35,177 bases of DNA, from positions 1 through 35,177 of the forward strand of contig REER01000051.1 of the NCBI GenBank assembly GCA_007694945.1, given 5' to 3'. Position 1 is the first letter of the stretch. Each line of letters starts with the position of its first letter. Below the pieces are notes generated by a model, which was given only the letters and a program-made list of their open reading frames with translations, did no database searches and was not told the origin of the DNA. This DNA is from Paracoccaceae bacterium. Its GTDB lineage: Bacteria; Pseudomonadota; Alphaproteobacteria; Rhodobacterales; Rhodobacteraceae. Below, piece after piece: positions 20,252 to 28,513 of the stretch. The translations under genes and the position numbers were made by a program.

Positions 20252-21253
20252 TCAGTCCGGCGAGACCGGCAGGATGCGACGGACGGGTTTGTAGGCATCG
20301 TACTGATCACGCAGCCAATCGGCACTGCAGGCGTCGATCTCGGCCACCTCGTCGAGCATGCTCTCGCGCCTGCGGGTCGCGTGCATCAACATGATACGCC
20401 GCGCCACGGCCTGATGCCCGCGCGGGCTGGCGATGAATTCCGGCTCGGGGATCAGCGCGACTGCCGGGCTGCCCATAAGCGCAAGGCTGTGATAGCTGCC
20501 AAGCGCCTCATAAAGCGCCAGCGTGCACTCGCGCGCAGTCTCGGGGCAGGTTGCGTTGCAGACCTCACGCAAGGGCGCAGCCAGCGGGTCGACTTTCAGC
20601 CAAGCGGCAAGCGCCTCGGGTGTGACTTCAAGCCCGGCAAGCACTCGCATCGGATGACCCTCGGGCAGCGCCTCACCCTCTGCGGGCTTGAGTGCGCGCC
20701 CCAATGTCAAATGCTGCAGGCTCTCCGGAAACCAGCTTGCCGCCCGGACCTCTGTCGCAAAGCCGCGTTCCTGCCGCGAGACATGGGCGAGAAGCGATTC
20801 CCGACAGGCGCGCTCCTCGCCAAGTTCGGCGAAACCTTGCGCCAGTTCTACCCCACCCTGCATCATCCACAACTCAACCCAGAGCTGTGCCAGATCTGAC
20901 TCGCTAGCGGCAGTGGTCATCCAGTTGCGGCCCGAGAGCCCACCGGCCTGGCGCAAAAGCGCAATGCGCTCTTCCCGCGGCAGATAGGTCACATGAGGCC
21001 CCTGCAACGCCGCTGATTTGTCGATCAACCCAAGCAGCACCTGCGCTGCAAGATTGCCCGCTTCTGCCAGTTCGGCGAGTCGCGGCAGCGCTTCGGCCTC
21101 GTCAGCCTCGAGCCAGGCTGCCAGAGCCTCCTGATATTCGGGCATTTCGGCGCCGCTGATCGCATCACGCGCCTCTACCATAGCAGGCAGCGCAACACTG
21201 GCGAAGCAAAAGATGCACAAGCCGCGCAAATGGCGAAACAGATAGGTAATCAT
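20252..21253 (-). CDS. Exported protein of unknown function with Sel1-like segment
   Basis: A 333-residue protein, not recognised as a named family. The N-terminus (ITYLFRHLRGLCIFCFASVALPAM) is a signal peptide with cleavage likely near VEA around residue 27. One Sel1/TPR-like helical pair follows (ALPRLAELAEAGNLAAQVLLGLI, 55-77). The rest is helical with four clustered cysteines in CNATCPETARECTL and nearby, suggesting disulfides in the periplasm. ATG 21253 has AAGGA 6 bases upstream; a longer frame to 21298 lacks support. Convergent with rsmA, 25 bp apart. The predicted small RNA gene lies upstream on the same strand and ends before this gene's promoter. Confidence 0.75.
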   Translation of the reverse strand: MITYLFRHLRGLCIFCFASVALPAMVEARDAISGAEMPEYQEALAAWLEADEAEALPRLAELAEAGNLAAQVLLGLIDKSAALQGPHVTYLPREERIALLRQAGGLSGRNWMTTAASESDLAQLWVELWMMQGGVELAQGFAELGEERACRESLLAHVSRQERGFATEVRAASWFPESLQHLTLGRALKPAEGEALPEGHPMRVLAGLEVTPEALAAWLKVDPLAAPLREVCNATCPETARECTLALYEALGSYHSLALMGSPAVALIPEPEFIASPRGHQAVARRIMLMHATRRRESMLDEVAEIDACSADWLRDQYDAYKPVRRILPVSPD

Positions 21254-21392
21254 GCGGTTCCTTGCGTCTTCGGGCGGACGCTTATTGCTCACTCCCATGG
21301 GGATAGTATGCCGTTGTCGACCGCTTGCAGCAAGCGCTTATCTGCGCGCGCGGTGTCACAACATCTGGAAAATTCGGTCTTGAGTGAGCAGG

Positions 21393-21420
21393 AAAAAAAC
21401 CACCCCTGAAACAGGGGTGG
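21393..21420 (-). terminator. Strong intrinsic terminator of the predicted small RNA
   Basis: CCACCCCTG and CAGGGGTGG (21420-21412 and 21408-21400 on the minus strand) form a perfect 9-bp stem with a 3-base loop, followed by seven T residues. It points leftwards, although no annotated minus-strand protein gene lies immediately upstream. This is the first hint of an extra transcript here. Confidence 0.92.
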
Positions 21421-21489
21421 CAGTCAATCCGCGCGTCGGCGGAACAGGGAGGAAAAGTTTTCAATACTCCGAATAAGGTCATTGAAAAC
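21393..21489 (-). ncRNA. Predicted FnrL-activated small RNA (about 97 nt)
   Basis: Read on the minus strand from 21489. A perfect 9-bp stem-loop opens the transcript: GUUUUCAAU (21489-21481) pairs with AUUGAAAAC (21465-21457) around a 15-base loop. The open segment UUUUCCUCCCUGUUCC (21456-21441) follows and includes a CCUCCC that could pair with Shine-Dalgarno sequences. A weak 4-bp hairpin comes next, then a 9-bp terminator with seven U residues. Upstream are a -10 (TATCAA, 21501-21496) and a perfect FnrL box centred 41.5 bp before the predicted start. No protein of meaningful length fits. The architecture resembles trans-acting riboregulators such as enterobacterial FnrS, but no sequence relation is claimed. 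Transcription is predicted, not shown. Confidence 0.75.
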
Positions 21490-21495
21490 ATGCTT

Positions 21496-21501
21496 TTGAT
21501 A
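21496..21501 (-). promoter_or_regulatory. -10 element of the predicted small RNA
   Basis: TATCAA matches four of six consensus positions and occupies -12 to -7 relative to a start at 21489. This is the same base at which the 5' stem-loop begins. Confidence 0.5.
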
Positions 21502-21523
21502 CATCTCTTTTCACATGACGTCC

Positions 21524-21537
21524 TTGATTTGGATCAA
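21524..21537. promoter_or_regulatory. FnrL (FNR-type) binding site
   Basis: TTGAT-TTGG-ATCAA is a perfect FNR/FnrL consensus palindrome. Its centre (21530.5) is 41.5 bp from the predicted leftward start at 21489, the classic class II activation position. In the other direction the nearest gene start (21788) is about 257 bp away, too far for this geometry. Confidence 0.88.
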
Positions 21538-21787
21538 ATAAAGGAGTCGCGTTGGGGGGCATTTCAGACATGGCGAATGTTGCGCGATCCGCGAGCCAAT
21601 GAGGCAAGGCGCTGAGCGCCACGCAGCTGAGGGCGAACAGTCTTGGCGAACCGTGCCTTTTGTTTACCGGAGAAGAACACCGGCTTGACTCCCGCTCGGT
21701 TTCGATGCTCTGCGCGCCCGCGCCCCATTTGTTTCGGAAAGCAGACCGGATAAGCTTTGCCCCGAATGACGCGGCTGAGGGCAGCAG

Positions 21788-22720
21788 ATGACAACACGAC
21801 CCAATGTTTTCGACGAGATCGACCTGACTCGTGCCAGGACCGAAGCCGAATGGCTCGCCCGGCTCGATGAGATCGGCGACGAACTTGGCGTGTTCGAACC
21901 CCTGGGCACGCAACACGCGGCCTTTTTCGCTGACGGCAATGATACGCTGCTGGTCGGTTTCGAGTCGGTCGCGCAGATTCGCAGCACCCGCGCCGACCAG
22001 CGCCCACTGGGGCAGGTGATTGCGCAGCGCCACGGCTGGTCGAGCCTCTCCCTGCTGGCGCGCGCCCCGCGCTGGTATCGCGATGCTGAAGTTCTGGATT
22101 TCTTTGATGCCCAGATCGACGAGGGGTTCTTCGACAGTTTCGCGCGCGTGTTGTTCTATGGTGAGGGAATGCACGGCTACGCGGCCTGTGCCTTCAGCCT
22201 TGCCGCGCCCGGGGCCACCGTGCTGGCGATCGCCCCGCAGGCCACGCTCGACCCCGATATCGCGCCATGGGAGCGGCGGTTTCGCTCGGCGCGTCGTTTC
22301 GACTTCCGCAGCCGTTTCGGTTATGCACCGAACATGCTCGAAGGCGCGCGCAATGTCTTTGTCGTCTTTGACCCCTCGCACAAGACCGAAGCCATGCATG
22401 CCACACTTTTCCGCCAGCCTTTCGTGACCGTGTTGCGCAGCCCGAGGCTGGGACGCGACACGGCAGCGGGGCTGGAGCGGATCGGGGTGCTGGACACGCT
22501 GATCGAGACCGCAGCGCGCGGACGTCTGACGCCTGCCCGCTTCTTCGACATGATGCGCAAGCGGCGGCAGGACCCGGACTATCTCAAGGCGCTGGTCAAG
22601 CGCGCGGCCAATCGCGGCCATCAGGCGCTGACCGTGATCGCAGCGCGGGCGGCAATGGCGCAGGGCGGAGCAGCACCGCGCAAGGCACCGCACCGAAGCG
22701 ACACTGCCCCAGCCGATTGA
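21788..22720 (+). CDS. Conserved protein, often labelled PAPS reductase-like
   Basis: A 310-residue protein. I recognise the family from Rhodobacteraceae, where the label phosphoadenosine phosphosulfate reductase is common. I see no PAPS-reductase features: no PP-loop SGGxDS and no C-terminal ECGLH. The core instead has ARVLFYGEGMHGYAACAFS, then ATVLAIAPQATLDPDIAPWERRF. This looks like a strand, tight turn and helix, as at the nucleophile elbow of alpha/beta hydrolases but without a serine or cysteine in the G-x-G-x-x-G turn. GAGG lies about 8 bases before ATG 21788. No signal peptide is visible. The C-terminus is basic and low in complexity. The function is unknown and the common label is probably wrong. 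Confidence 0.7.
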   Translation: MTTRPNVFDEIDLTRARTEAEWLARLDEIGDELGVFEPLGTQHAAFFADGNDTLLVGFESVAQIRSTRADQRPLGQVIAQRHGWSSLSLLARAPRWYRDAEVLDFFDAQIDEGFFDSFARVLFYGEGMHGYAACAFSLAAPGATVLAIAPQATLDPDIAPWERRFRSARRFDFRSRFGYAPNMLEGARNVFVVFDPSHKTEAMHATLFRQPFVTVLRSPRLGRDTAAGLERIGVLDTLIETAARGRLTPARFFDMMRKRRQDPDYLKALVKRAANRGHQALTVIAARAAMAQGGAAPRKAPHRSDTAPAD

Positions 22721-22779
22721 GCCGGCAGAAGCGCGAATCCGTCTGGCACAGGGCGGGCGCTTTCGTGTAAAACGGCGCC

Positions 22780-23820
22780 ATGACCCAGCGCCTCACCCTG
22801 CCCCGCCCTGATGACTGGCATCTGCATCTGCGCGATGGCGCGATGCTGCAAGGCATCGCGCCAGAGAGCGCGCGCCATTTTGCCCGCGCCATCATCATGC
22901 CCAATCTCGTGCCTCCGGTTGTCACCGGGGCCGAAGCCGCCGCCTATCGCGACCGGATTCTGGCCGTCACCGGCACAGGCTTCACGCCCCTGATGACGCT
23001 CTATCTGACCGAGGCGACGGATCCGGCCGATGTCGTCGCCGCGCATCGCGACGGCATCATCACGGCGGTCAAGCTCTACCCCGCTGGGGCCACGACCAAT
23101 TCCGCGTCGGGCGTGCGCGATTTCGACCGCGTGCGCGGCGTACTCGAGGCGATGGCCGAGGCGGGCATTCCGCTGCTCTGCCATGGCGAAGTGACCGACC
23201 CCGAGATCGATATCTTCGACCGCGAGGCAGTGTTCATCGACCGCGTGCTCGATCCGATCCGCCTCGCGACACCGGGGCTGCGCGTGGTGATGGAACATAT
23301 CACCACCGCCGACGCCGTGAATTATGTCACCTCCGAGCCCCAAGGGCTTTGCGCCACGATCACCACGCATCACCTGGTCATCAACCGCAACCATATCCTC
23401 GTCGGCGGGATCAAACCGCATTACTACTGCCTGCCCGTGGCCAAGCGCGAAACCCACCGCGAGGCGCTGGTCAAGGCGGCGACCTCGGGCGATGCGCGCT
23501 TTTTCCTCGGTACCGATAGCGCCCCCCATTCCGATGACGCCAAGGAAAGCGCCTGCGGATGCGCGGGCTGTTTCACTGCGACCAACACGCTATCGATCCT
23601 TGCACATGTGTTCGAGAATGCAGACGCGCTCGACCGGCTGGAAGGTTTCACCTCGCGCCACGGTCCGGCCTTCTATGGCCTGCCGGTCAATGCCGGGACC
23701 ATCACCCTCGAACGACGCGACACCCCTGTCACCTACCCCACAAAAATCGAGACCGGCGCCGGACCTGTCTCCGTCTTCGACCCCGGTTTTCCGCTCCACT
23801 GGCAGGTGATGCCGGAGTAA
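22780..23820 (+). CDS. pyrC: Dihydroorotase
   Basis: Zinc hydrolase that cyclises carbamoyl-aspartate to dihydroorotate in pyrimidine synthesis. The 346-residue type II (E. coli-like) enzyme has the binuclear metal site: H14 and H16 in [10 protein letters not shown], carbamylated K98 in [14 protein letters not shown]135 in LLCHGEV, H173 in VMEHITT and D246 in GTDSAPH. ATG 22780 lacks a strong Shine-Dalgarno sequence but gives the standard family start ([14 protein letters not shown]). It probably forms an operon with pyrE, 72 bp downstream. A copy of the 22-nt repeat lies in that gap. Confidence 0.97.
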   Translation: MTQRLTLPRPDDWHLHLRDGAMLQGIAPESARHFARAIIMPNLVPPVVTGAEAAAYRDRILAVTGTGFTPLMTLYLTEATDPADVVAAHRDGIITAVKLYPAGATTNSASGVRDFDRVRGVLEAMAEAGIPLLCHGEVTDPEIDIFDREAVFIDRVLDPIRLATPGLRVVMEHITTADAVNYVTSEPQGLCATITTHHLVINRNHILVGGIKPHYYCLPVAKRETHREALVKAATSGDARFFLGTDSAPHSDDAKESACGCAGCFTATNTLSILAHVFENADALDRLEGFTSRHGPAFYGLPVNAGTITLERRDTPVTYPTKIETGAGPVSVFDPGFPLHWQVMPE

Positions 23821-23827
23821 CACACTT

Positions 23828-23849
23828 TTTCATTTTGCCCAGAGTACTC
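23828..23849 (-). repeat. 22-nt intergenic repeat, copy C
   Basis: On the minus strand GAGTACTC-TGGGC-AAAATGAAA. It has the same length as, and end blocks closely matching, the copies at 466-487 and 7385-7406. It lies between pyrC and pyrE, in reverse orientation to both. Confidence 0.5.
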
Positions 23850-23892
23850 ACTCCCCGACCCGCGCCACAGCCCGTCGCCCGAAAGGACAGCC

Positions 23893-24564
23893 ATGATCCC
23901 CGCCACTTTCCCCGACCGCGCCACTGTCGCCCGACTCACTGCGCGGATGCTGCTTGATATCAAGGCCGTGCATTTCAACGCCGCGGAGCCCTTCACCTTC
24001 GCCTCGGGGCTCAAGGCGCCGACCTATATCGACTGTCGCAAGCTGATCAGCTTCCCGCGCATCCGCTCCGGCCTGATGGATTTCCTGACCTGCCGGGTGA
24101 TGGAGGATGCCGGGTTCGAGGCGTTCGACAATATTGCAGGCGGCGAGACAGCGGGGATTCCCTTCGCGGCGCTTGTCGCTGAACGCATGGCACTACCGAT
24201 GTCTTACGTGCGCAAGAAACCCAAGGGCTATGGGCGCAATGCCCGGATCGAGGGCACGATGAGCGAAGGACAGCGCGTGCTGCTGGTCGAGGATCTGACG
24301 ACCGATGGCGGCTCAAAACTCAGCTTCGTCGATGCTATCCGCGAGACCGGCGCAAGCTGCGCGCATACGGCGGTGATCTTCTATTACGGCATCTTCCCAG
24401 AGACCGAATCACGACTGGCTGAGCATGGGGTGCGGCTGCATTACCTCTGCACCTGGTGGGATGTGCTGGCCGAAGCCCGGCGCGGCGGAGATTTCAACGC
24501 CGCGACGCTGGATTCGGTTGAGGCGTTTCTGCGCGCGCCACGCGACTGGGCGGCGACGGCGTAA
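23893..24564 (+). CDS. pyrE: Orotate phosphoribosyltransferase
   Basis: Joins orotate and PRPP to give orotidine 5'-phosphate. The 223-residue protein has the type I phosphoribosyltransferase fold with the PRPP motif [14 protein letters not shown], the flexible catalytic loop with [17 protein letters not shown], and the orotate region [18 protein letters not shown] near the N-terminus. AAGGACAGCC precedes ATG 23893. It follows pyrC on the same strand. The downstream neighbour is convergent (GntR regulator), with 108 bp of AT-richer DNA and no clear terminator. Confidence 0.96.
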   Translation: MIPATFPDRATVARLTARMLLDIKAVHFNAAEPFTFASGLKAPTYIDCRKLISFPRIRSGLMDFLTCRVMEDAGFEAFDNIAGGETAGIPFAALVAERMALPMSYVRKKPKGYGRNARIEGTMSEGQRVLLVEDLTTDGGSKLSFVDAIRETGASCAHTAVIFYYGIFPETESRLAEHGVRLHYLCTWWDVLAEARRGGDFNAATLDSVEAFLRAPRDWAATA

Positions 24565-24672
24565 GACGCCGCGAGACTGCGATGGCTGTCTACGCTCCCG
24601 GCAATACCGCTTGATTGCAGCTTTATGATTTAAAAAAGGTGTTTATCGGCAACTCTTAATGTCAGTTACCAC

Positions 24673-25326
24673 TCAGATCGAATAGCGCGCCTCGGCCATT
24701 GAGTCCTGCCGCAACCGTGTCTCGAAGGCGCGTGAGATATGATCCTTCAGTGCCTGATAGGCCGCATCGTCATCGCGCAGGGCAATCGCTTCGACAATGG
24801 TGTGATGCTCATCGATGGTCTGCGCGCCGCGCCCTTCGAAAGAAATCGAGGTCGTTGCTAGCAGCGCCATCGAGCGATGCACCAGATCGAGTTGCTGAAC
24901 CAGATAGCGATTATGCGAGGCCAGATGAATCTGCTTGTGAAAGCGCTTGTTCGCTCGGCTGAGCGCGGTCGGGTCGTCTGCCAGCAGCCTGTCTTCCTCG
25001 ACCATCGCGCGTAGCAGGCGCACTTCCTCTTCGGTAGCGTGGCGCGCAGCCAGCCGTGCGGCCAACCCTTCGAGTTCCGAGCGTACGCAATAAAGCTCGG
25101 CCAATTGGTTGTGGTCGAGCGAGGACACGATCAGCGACCGCCCGTCGCGCGTCAGCAGCGATTGTGTCTCGAGCCGCTGCAAGGCTTCGCGGATTGGCGT
25201 GCGCGAGACGCCGAAGCGCTCGGCCAATTCCGATTCGACCAGCCGGTCGCCCGGCTTGTAGATCCCTACATCAATGGCCTCGAGAATGAGGCTATAGGCG
25301 TCGGTCAGGTGTCTGGAATCGCTCAT
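24673..25326 (-). CDS. GntR-family regulator, FCD (FadR-type) subfamily
   Basis: A 217-residue transcription factor. Residues 1-70 are a GntR winged helix (KPGDRLVESELAERFGVSRTPIREALQRLE). Residues 75-210 are an all-helical FCD domain with the usual metal-ligand histidine pattern (KRFHKQIH, EHHTIVEAI, ALKDHI). Members bind a small carboxylic acid and usually repress neighbouring catabolic genes. No such genes are beside it: pyrE is convergent and ectR lies 87 bp upstream on the same strand. The ligand and targets cannot be told. The start at 25326 (MSDSRHLTDAY) fits the family. Confidence 0.92.
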   Translation of the reverse strand: MSDSRHLTDAYSLILEAIDVGIYKPGDRLVESELAERFGVSRTPIREALQRLETQSLLTRDGRSLIVSSLDHNQLAELYCVRSELEGLAARLAARHATEEEVRLLRAMVEEDRLLADDPTALSRANKRFHKQIHLASHNRYLVQQLDLVHRSMALLATTSISFEGRGAQTIDEHHTIVEAIALRDDDAAYQALKDHISRAFETRLRQDSMAEARYSI

Positions 25327-25413
25327 GAGTGTGCATCCGCGGCTTTACTGTCACAAAAGCCGGGAACGGACGTGTTGACAAGCCTTGATCTGCACCCTGA
25401 TCAGGGACGTGCG

Positions 25414-26031
25414 TCAATTGGGGGATTTGATCATTTTCTGACGAACATCCTGCGCCTCGACTTCCGGCTGTGGAAGGGGCGGTGCATCTTCAGCATCGAA
25501 TAGTGCCCCGAGGCGCTGGGTCACGCTCAGAAGCAAGGTCTGCTCCCAGGGCTCGAGGCCGTCGAAACGCTTTGAGAAGCGCTGATGCAGAGGGTCCGGG
25601 ATGTCGTCGAGCAGTGCGCGTCCGGCATCGGTGAGGATCACCCAGACCGCGCGGCGGTCCACCTGTCGGCGTTCACGCCGCACCAACCTGCGCGCTTCGA
25701 GCTTGTCGATCTGCAGGGTAACTGTCGCCTGCCCGACACCGAGAGCGCGGGCAATGTCGCGCGGCATTACACGGCCATGATGCGCGACCTCGAGCAACAC
25801 CAGCAATTGTGCCTGCGTGAGATTCGATTCGCGCGCCATCGCGCGGGCATTGGTCTCGAGCGCATGGACAATGCGGCGCAGCGCAATGAGAGTTTCGGAT
25901 GATCGGTCTATCACGGCGCTCTGCCTCTGATCGGTTCGTTGTCTGGACCCGGCGCGGACACTGCCCGCTTCCGGGGCAATGCGCAAGATATGACCAGTAT
26001 GCGAAGCGGGGTCTTCAGTTTTGTTTTGCAT
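25414..26031 (-). CDS. ectR: MarR-family regulator of ectoine synthesis
   Basis: A 205-residue MarR winged-helix protein (TQAQLLVLLEVAHHGRVMPRDIARALGVGQATVTLQIDKLEARRLVRRERRQVDRRAVWVILT) divergent from ectA. This is the position of EctR, the repressor of ectoine genes known from methylotrophs and many marine bacteria. ATG 26031 is taken as the start. The first 40 residues are poorly conserved, and a GTG at 25914 (VIDRSSETLIALRR) would give the compact family length. The frame runs on to 26775 but then overlaps ectA in antisense, which is not credible. Two inverted repeats in the ectA promoter region (26098-26116, 26160-26172) are candidate operators. Confidence 0.88.
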   Translation of the reverse strand: MQNKTEDPASHTGHILRIAPEAGSVRAGSRQRTDQRQSAVIDRSSETLIALRRIVHALETNARAMARESNLTQAQLLVLLEVAHHGRVMPRDIARALGVGQATVTLQIDKLEARRLVRRERRQVDRRAVWVILTDAGRALLDDIPDPLHQRFSKRFDGLEPWEQTLLLSVTQRLGALFDAEDAPPLPQPEVEAQDVRQKMIKSPN

Positions 26032-26097
26032 GTATAATATTTCGTAATCACAAACATAATTTTCAAGACCTGTGAGAAAATTCCAAGAATTGGCAAC

Positions 26098-26116
26098 TAT
26101 GAATCTGATTTTCATA
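26098..26116. promoter_or_regulatory. Inverted repeat in ectR-ectA intergenic region
   Basis: TATGAA-N7-TTCATA, a perfect 6-bp-arm repeat. It lies about 67-85 bp upstream of the ectR start and just upstream of the ectA promoter. Size and symmetry suit a MarR dimer; assignment to EctR is inference. Confidence 0.45.
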
Positions 26117-26153
26117 CGATATTCTGTCAAGTCGAACTGAAAACAGCTTCGGG

Positions 26154-26181
26154 TTGAAAAACGATTTTCGTTCTTTATATA
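26154..26181 (+). promoter_or_regulatory. ectA promoter with operator in the spacer
   Basis: TTGAAA (26154-26159) and TATATA (26176-26181) are separated by 16 bp. The spacer contains the perfect palindrome AACGA-TTT-TCGTT (26160-26172). A repressor bound there would block RNA polymerase. The predicted start is near 26188, giving a leader of about 30 nt to ectA. The surrounding 190 bp are strikingly AT-rich. Confidence 0.65.
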
Positions 26182-26217
26182 GAAGTTTCGATGAACGAAG
26201 CAGCATAAACAGGCCAA

Positions 26218-26760
26218 ATGACATATCATTTTCCAAAGCCCAAATCGCGCACCGAAGCGCAAGTCGACTTTCGCCAGCCCACGAAGGAAGATGGGTCCGA
26301 GGTCTGGAAGCTGGTGGCTGCATGCCCGCCGCTGGATCAGAATTCCATGTACATGAATGTCGTGCAATGCGACCACTTTGCGGACACCTGCGTGATCGCA
26401 GAGCGCGACGGAAAAATGCTGGGTTGGATTTCGGGCCACATACCGCCCGAAAGCTCTGACACCCTGTTTATCTGGCAAGTCGCCGTGCATTCCGATGCGC
26501 GCGGGCTTGGCCTTGGCAAGAAGATGTTGCGCGAATTGGTGGCGCGCGACACCTGTCGCAATGTACGCCAGATGGAAACCACGATCACGCGTTCCAACGA
26601 GGCCTCCTGGGGTCTGTTTCGCAGCTTTGCCCGCGACATGAACGGCAAACTGTCGGACGCACCGCATTACGAGTGCGAGGCGCATCTCGATGGCCGCCAT
26701 GCGACCGAGCATCTGGTCACGATCAGTCTGCCGCGCAAGGCGCTGCGGATGGTCGCCTGA
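26218..26760 (+). CDS. ectA: L-2,4-diaminobutyrate acetyltransferase
   Basis: GNAT acetyltransferase converting diaminobutyrate to N-gamma-acetyl-diaminobutyrate, second step of ectoine synthesis. The 180-residue protein contains FRQPTKEDGSEVWKLVAACPPLD, typical of EctA, and the acetyl-CoA loop WQVAVHSDARGLGLGKKML. These are followed by METTITRSNEASWGLF and the C-terminal segment HYECEAHLDG. ATG 26218 has AGG five bases upstream. A five-codon frame (26191-26208) precedes it in the leader. It is the first gene of ectABC-ask, with ectB 41 bp downstream. Confidence 0.96.
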   Translation: MTYHFPKPKSRTEAQVDFRQPTKEDGSEVWKLVAACPPLDQNSMYMNVVQCDHFADTCVIAERDGKMLGWISGHIPPESSDTLFIWQVAVHSDARGLGLGKKMLRELVARDTCRNVRQMETTITRSNEASWGLFRSFARDMNGKLSDAPHYECEAHLDGRHATEHLVTISLPRKALRMVA

Positions 26761-26801
26761 ACCACGCTCTGACACTCATTCAAACCGAAAGGCTGAACGC
26801 C

Positions 26802-28082
26802 ATGACCGACCGTAATCTGACGGATATCTATGAACGCCGTGAATCAGAGGCGCGCAGCTATTGCCGCGCCTTTCCGGTGAGTTTTGTCAAAGCGCAGAAC
26901 GCAACCCTTACCGACGCTGATGGGCGAGAATACATCGACTTTCTCGCAGGCTGTTCGTCGCTGAACTACGGCCATAACGACGCTGACATGAAAACAGCGC
27001 TGATCGAGCATATCAGCGCCGATGGCGTGACCCATGGTCTCGACATGCATACCAGCGCGAAAGCCGAATTTCTCGAGACATTCGAGCAGCTGATCCTGCG
27101 CCCGCGCGGAATGGAACACAAGGTGATGTTCACCGGCCCGACTGGCACAAATGCCGTCGAGGCGGCCATGAAACTCGCCCGCAAGACAACTGGGCGTGAC
27201 ACCATCATCGCCTTTACCAATGGTTTCCATGGCATGACCATGGGTGCCCTCGCCGCGACCGGTAATGCCGGCAAGCGCGCCGGGGCCGGCACCACCCTGT
27301 CGGGCGTCGTCCGCATGCCCTTCGAGGGCGCAATGCCGGGTGTCGACAGTCTGGCCATGATCCGCGCCATGCTGGAGAATCCCTCTAGCGGGATCGACGC
27401 ACCTGCGGCCTTCCTGATAGAGCCGGTGCAGGGTGAAGGTGGCCTGAATGCGGCCTCCAAGGAATTCCTGCAAGGCATCCAGACGCTGGCCAAAGAGCAT
27501 GGCGCGCTGGTCATCATGGATGACATTCAGGCGGGGATCGGCCGCACTGGGCCGTTCTTCAGCTTCGAGGAAATGGGCATCATGCCCGACCTCATCCCGC
27601 TGGCGAAATCGCTCTCGGGCATGGGCCTGCCCATGGCCGCGCTGCTGATCCGTCCTGATCTCGATATCTGGAAGCCTGCCGAGCATAATGGTACCTTCCG
27701 GGGCAACAATCATGCCTTCGTGACGGCCCGCATCGCGCTTGAGAAATTCTGGTCCGATGACAGTTTCCAGCGCGCGACCGAGGAAAAGGCCCGCTTCCTG
27801 ACCGACCGCCTGCGCGCTATCGCCGCGCATATTCCAGACGCCAGCCTCAAGGGGCGTGGCATGATGCAGGGCATCGATGTCGGCTCGGGCGACATGGCCG
27901 CTGATATCTGTGCGACCTGCTTCGAGCATGGCCTGATCATCGAGACGTCGGGCGCGCACGACGAGGTGGTCAAGGTGCTGGCCCCGCTGACCATCACGCA
28001 AGAGCAATTTGCCGCCGGGCTTGATATTCTGGAACAGGCTGTCAAGACACACACAAGCCCCCAGGCCATCGCAGCGGAGTAA
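26802..28082 (+). CDS. ectB: Diaminobutyrate--2-oxoglutarate transaminase
   Basis: PLP-dependent class III aminotransferase making L-2,4-diaminobutyrate from aspartate semialdehyde with glutamate as donor. The 426-residue protein has [13 protein letters not shown], the phosphate loop [20 protein letters not shown], the PLP-ring aspartate region [14 protein letters not shown] and the Schiff-base lysine K269 in [19 protein letters not shown] precedes ATG 26802. Four bases separate its stop from the ectC start. Confidence 0.97.
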   Translation: MTDRNLTDIYERRESEARSYCRAFPVSFVKAQNATLTDADGREYIDFLAGCSSLNYGHNDADMKTALIEHISADGVTHGLDMHTSAKAEFLETFEQLILRPRGMEHKVMFTGPTGTNAVEAAMKLARKTTGRDTIIAFTNGFHGMTMGALAATGNAGKRAGAGTTLSGVVRMPFEGAMPGVDSLAMIRAMLENPSSGIDAPAAFLIEPVQGEGGLNAASKEFLQGIQTLAKEHGALVIMDDIQAGIGRTGPFFSFEEMGIMPDLIPLAKSLSGMGLPMAALLIRPDLDIWKPAEHNGTFRGNNHAFVTARIALEKFWSDDSFQRATEEKARFLTDRLRAIAAHIPDASLKGRGMMQGIDVGSGDMAADICATCFEHGLIIETSGAHDEVVKVLAPLTITQEQFAAGLDILEQAVKTHTSPQAIAAE

Positions 28083-28086
28083 CACC

Positions 28087-28473
28087 ATGATTATTCGTGA
28101 CTTTCACAAGGAAAAGACCACAGAGCGCCGCGTCGCCGACCAGCAATGGGAATCGGTGCGGATGCTCCTGGCCGATGATGGGATGGGGTTTTCCTTCCAC
28201 ATCACCACCATCGCCGCCGGAAGTGAGCATACGTTCCACTACAAGAACCATTTCGAGAGCGTCTACTGCGTCTCGGGCGAAGGTTCGATCGAGGATCTGG
28301 CCACAGGCGAGGTCCATGAAATTCGTCCCGGTGTGATGTACGCGCTCGACAAGCATGACAAGCACACGTTGCGCTGCAAGACCGAATGCGTCTTTGCCTG
28401 CTGCTTCAACCCGCCCGTGACGGGCAAGGAAGTGCATCAGGCCGACGGGTCTTACGCGCTCGAAACCTCCTGA
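28087..28473 (+). CDS. ectC: L-ectoine synthase
   Basis: Iron-dependent cupin that cyclises N-gamma-acetyl-diaminobutyrate to ectoine by water elimination. The 128-residue protein carries the metal ligands E57, Y85 and H93 at exactly the positions described for characterised EctC proteins, within [29 protein letters not shown] and flanks. It starts [10 protein letters not shown], the standard family start, four bases after ectB. No ectD (ectoine hydroxylase) follows; the next gene is the aspartate kinase. Confidence 0.97.
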   Translation: MIIRDFHKEKTTERRVADQQWESVRMLLADDGMGFSFHITTIAAGSEHTFHYKNHFESVYCVSGEGSIEDLATGEVHEIRPGVMYALDKHDKHTLRCKTECVFACCFNPPVTGKEVHQADGSYALETS

Positions 28474-28513
28474 AAAGGCTGGCAGGGGTGAAAAGCCACC
28501 TGCCACATGACTC

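Noticed and set aside
21424-21504. 26-codon minus-strand frame starting MYQKHVFNDL in the small RNA region
   Set aside because: Its start codon lies upstream of the predicted transcription start, the AGAG is too close to serve as ribosome site, and the segment folds as an RNA hairpin instead. It is kept in mind as the alternative reading if transcription starts further upstream.
24565-24672. Possible terminator between pyrE and the GntR gene
   Set aside because: There is a T/A-rich patch (TTTAAAAAAGG) but no convincing stem beside it.
26191-26208. Five-codon frame in the ectA leader (ATG to TAA)
   Set aside because: It may be a chance occurrence. There is no ribosome site and no attenuator structure, so it is not called as a leader peptide.
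26032-26775. N-terminal extension of the ectR frame to 453 residues
   Set aside because: It runs antisense through the whole of ectA. The MarR domain is complete without it.
26844-28088. 414-residue minus-strand frame opposite ectB
   Set aside because: Antisense shadow; ectB has all PLP motifs on the plus strand.
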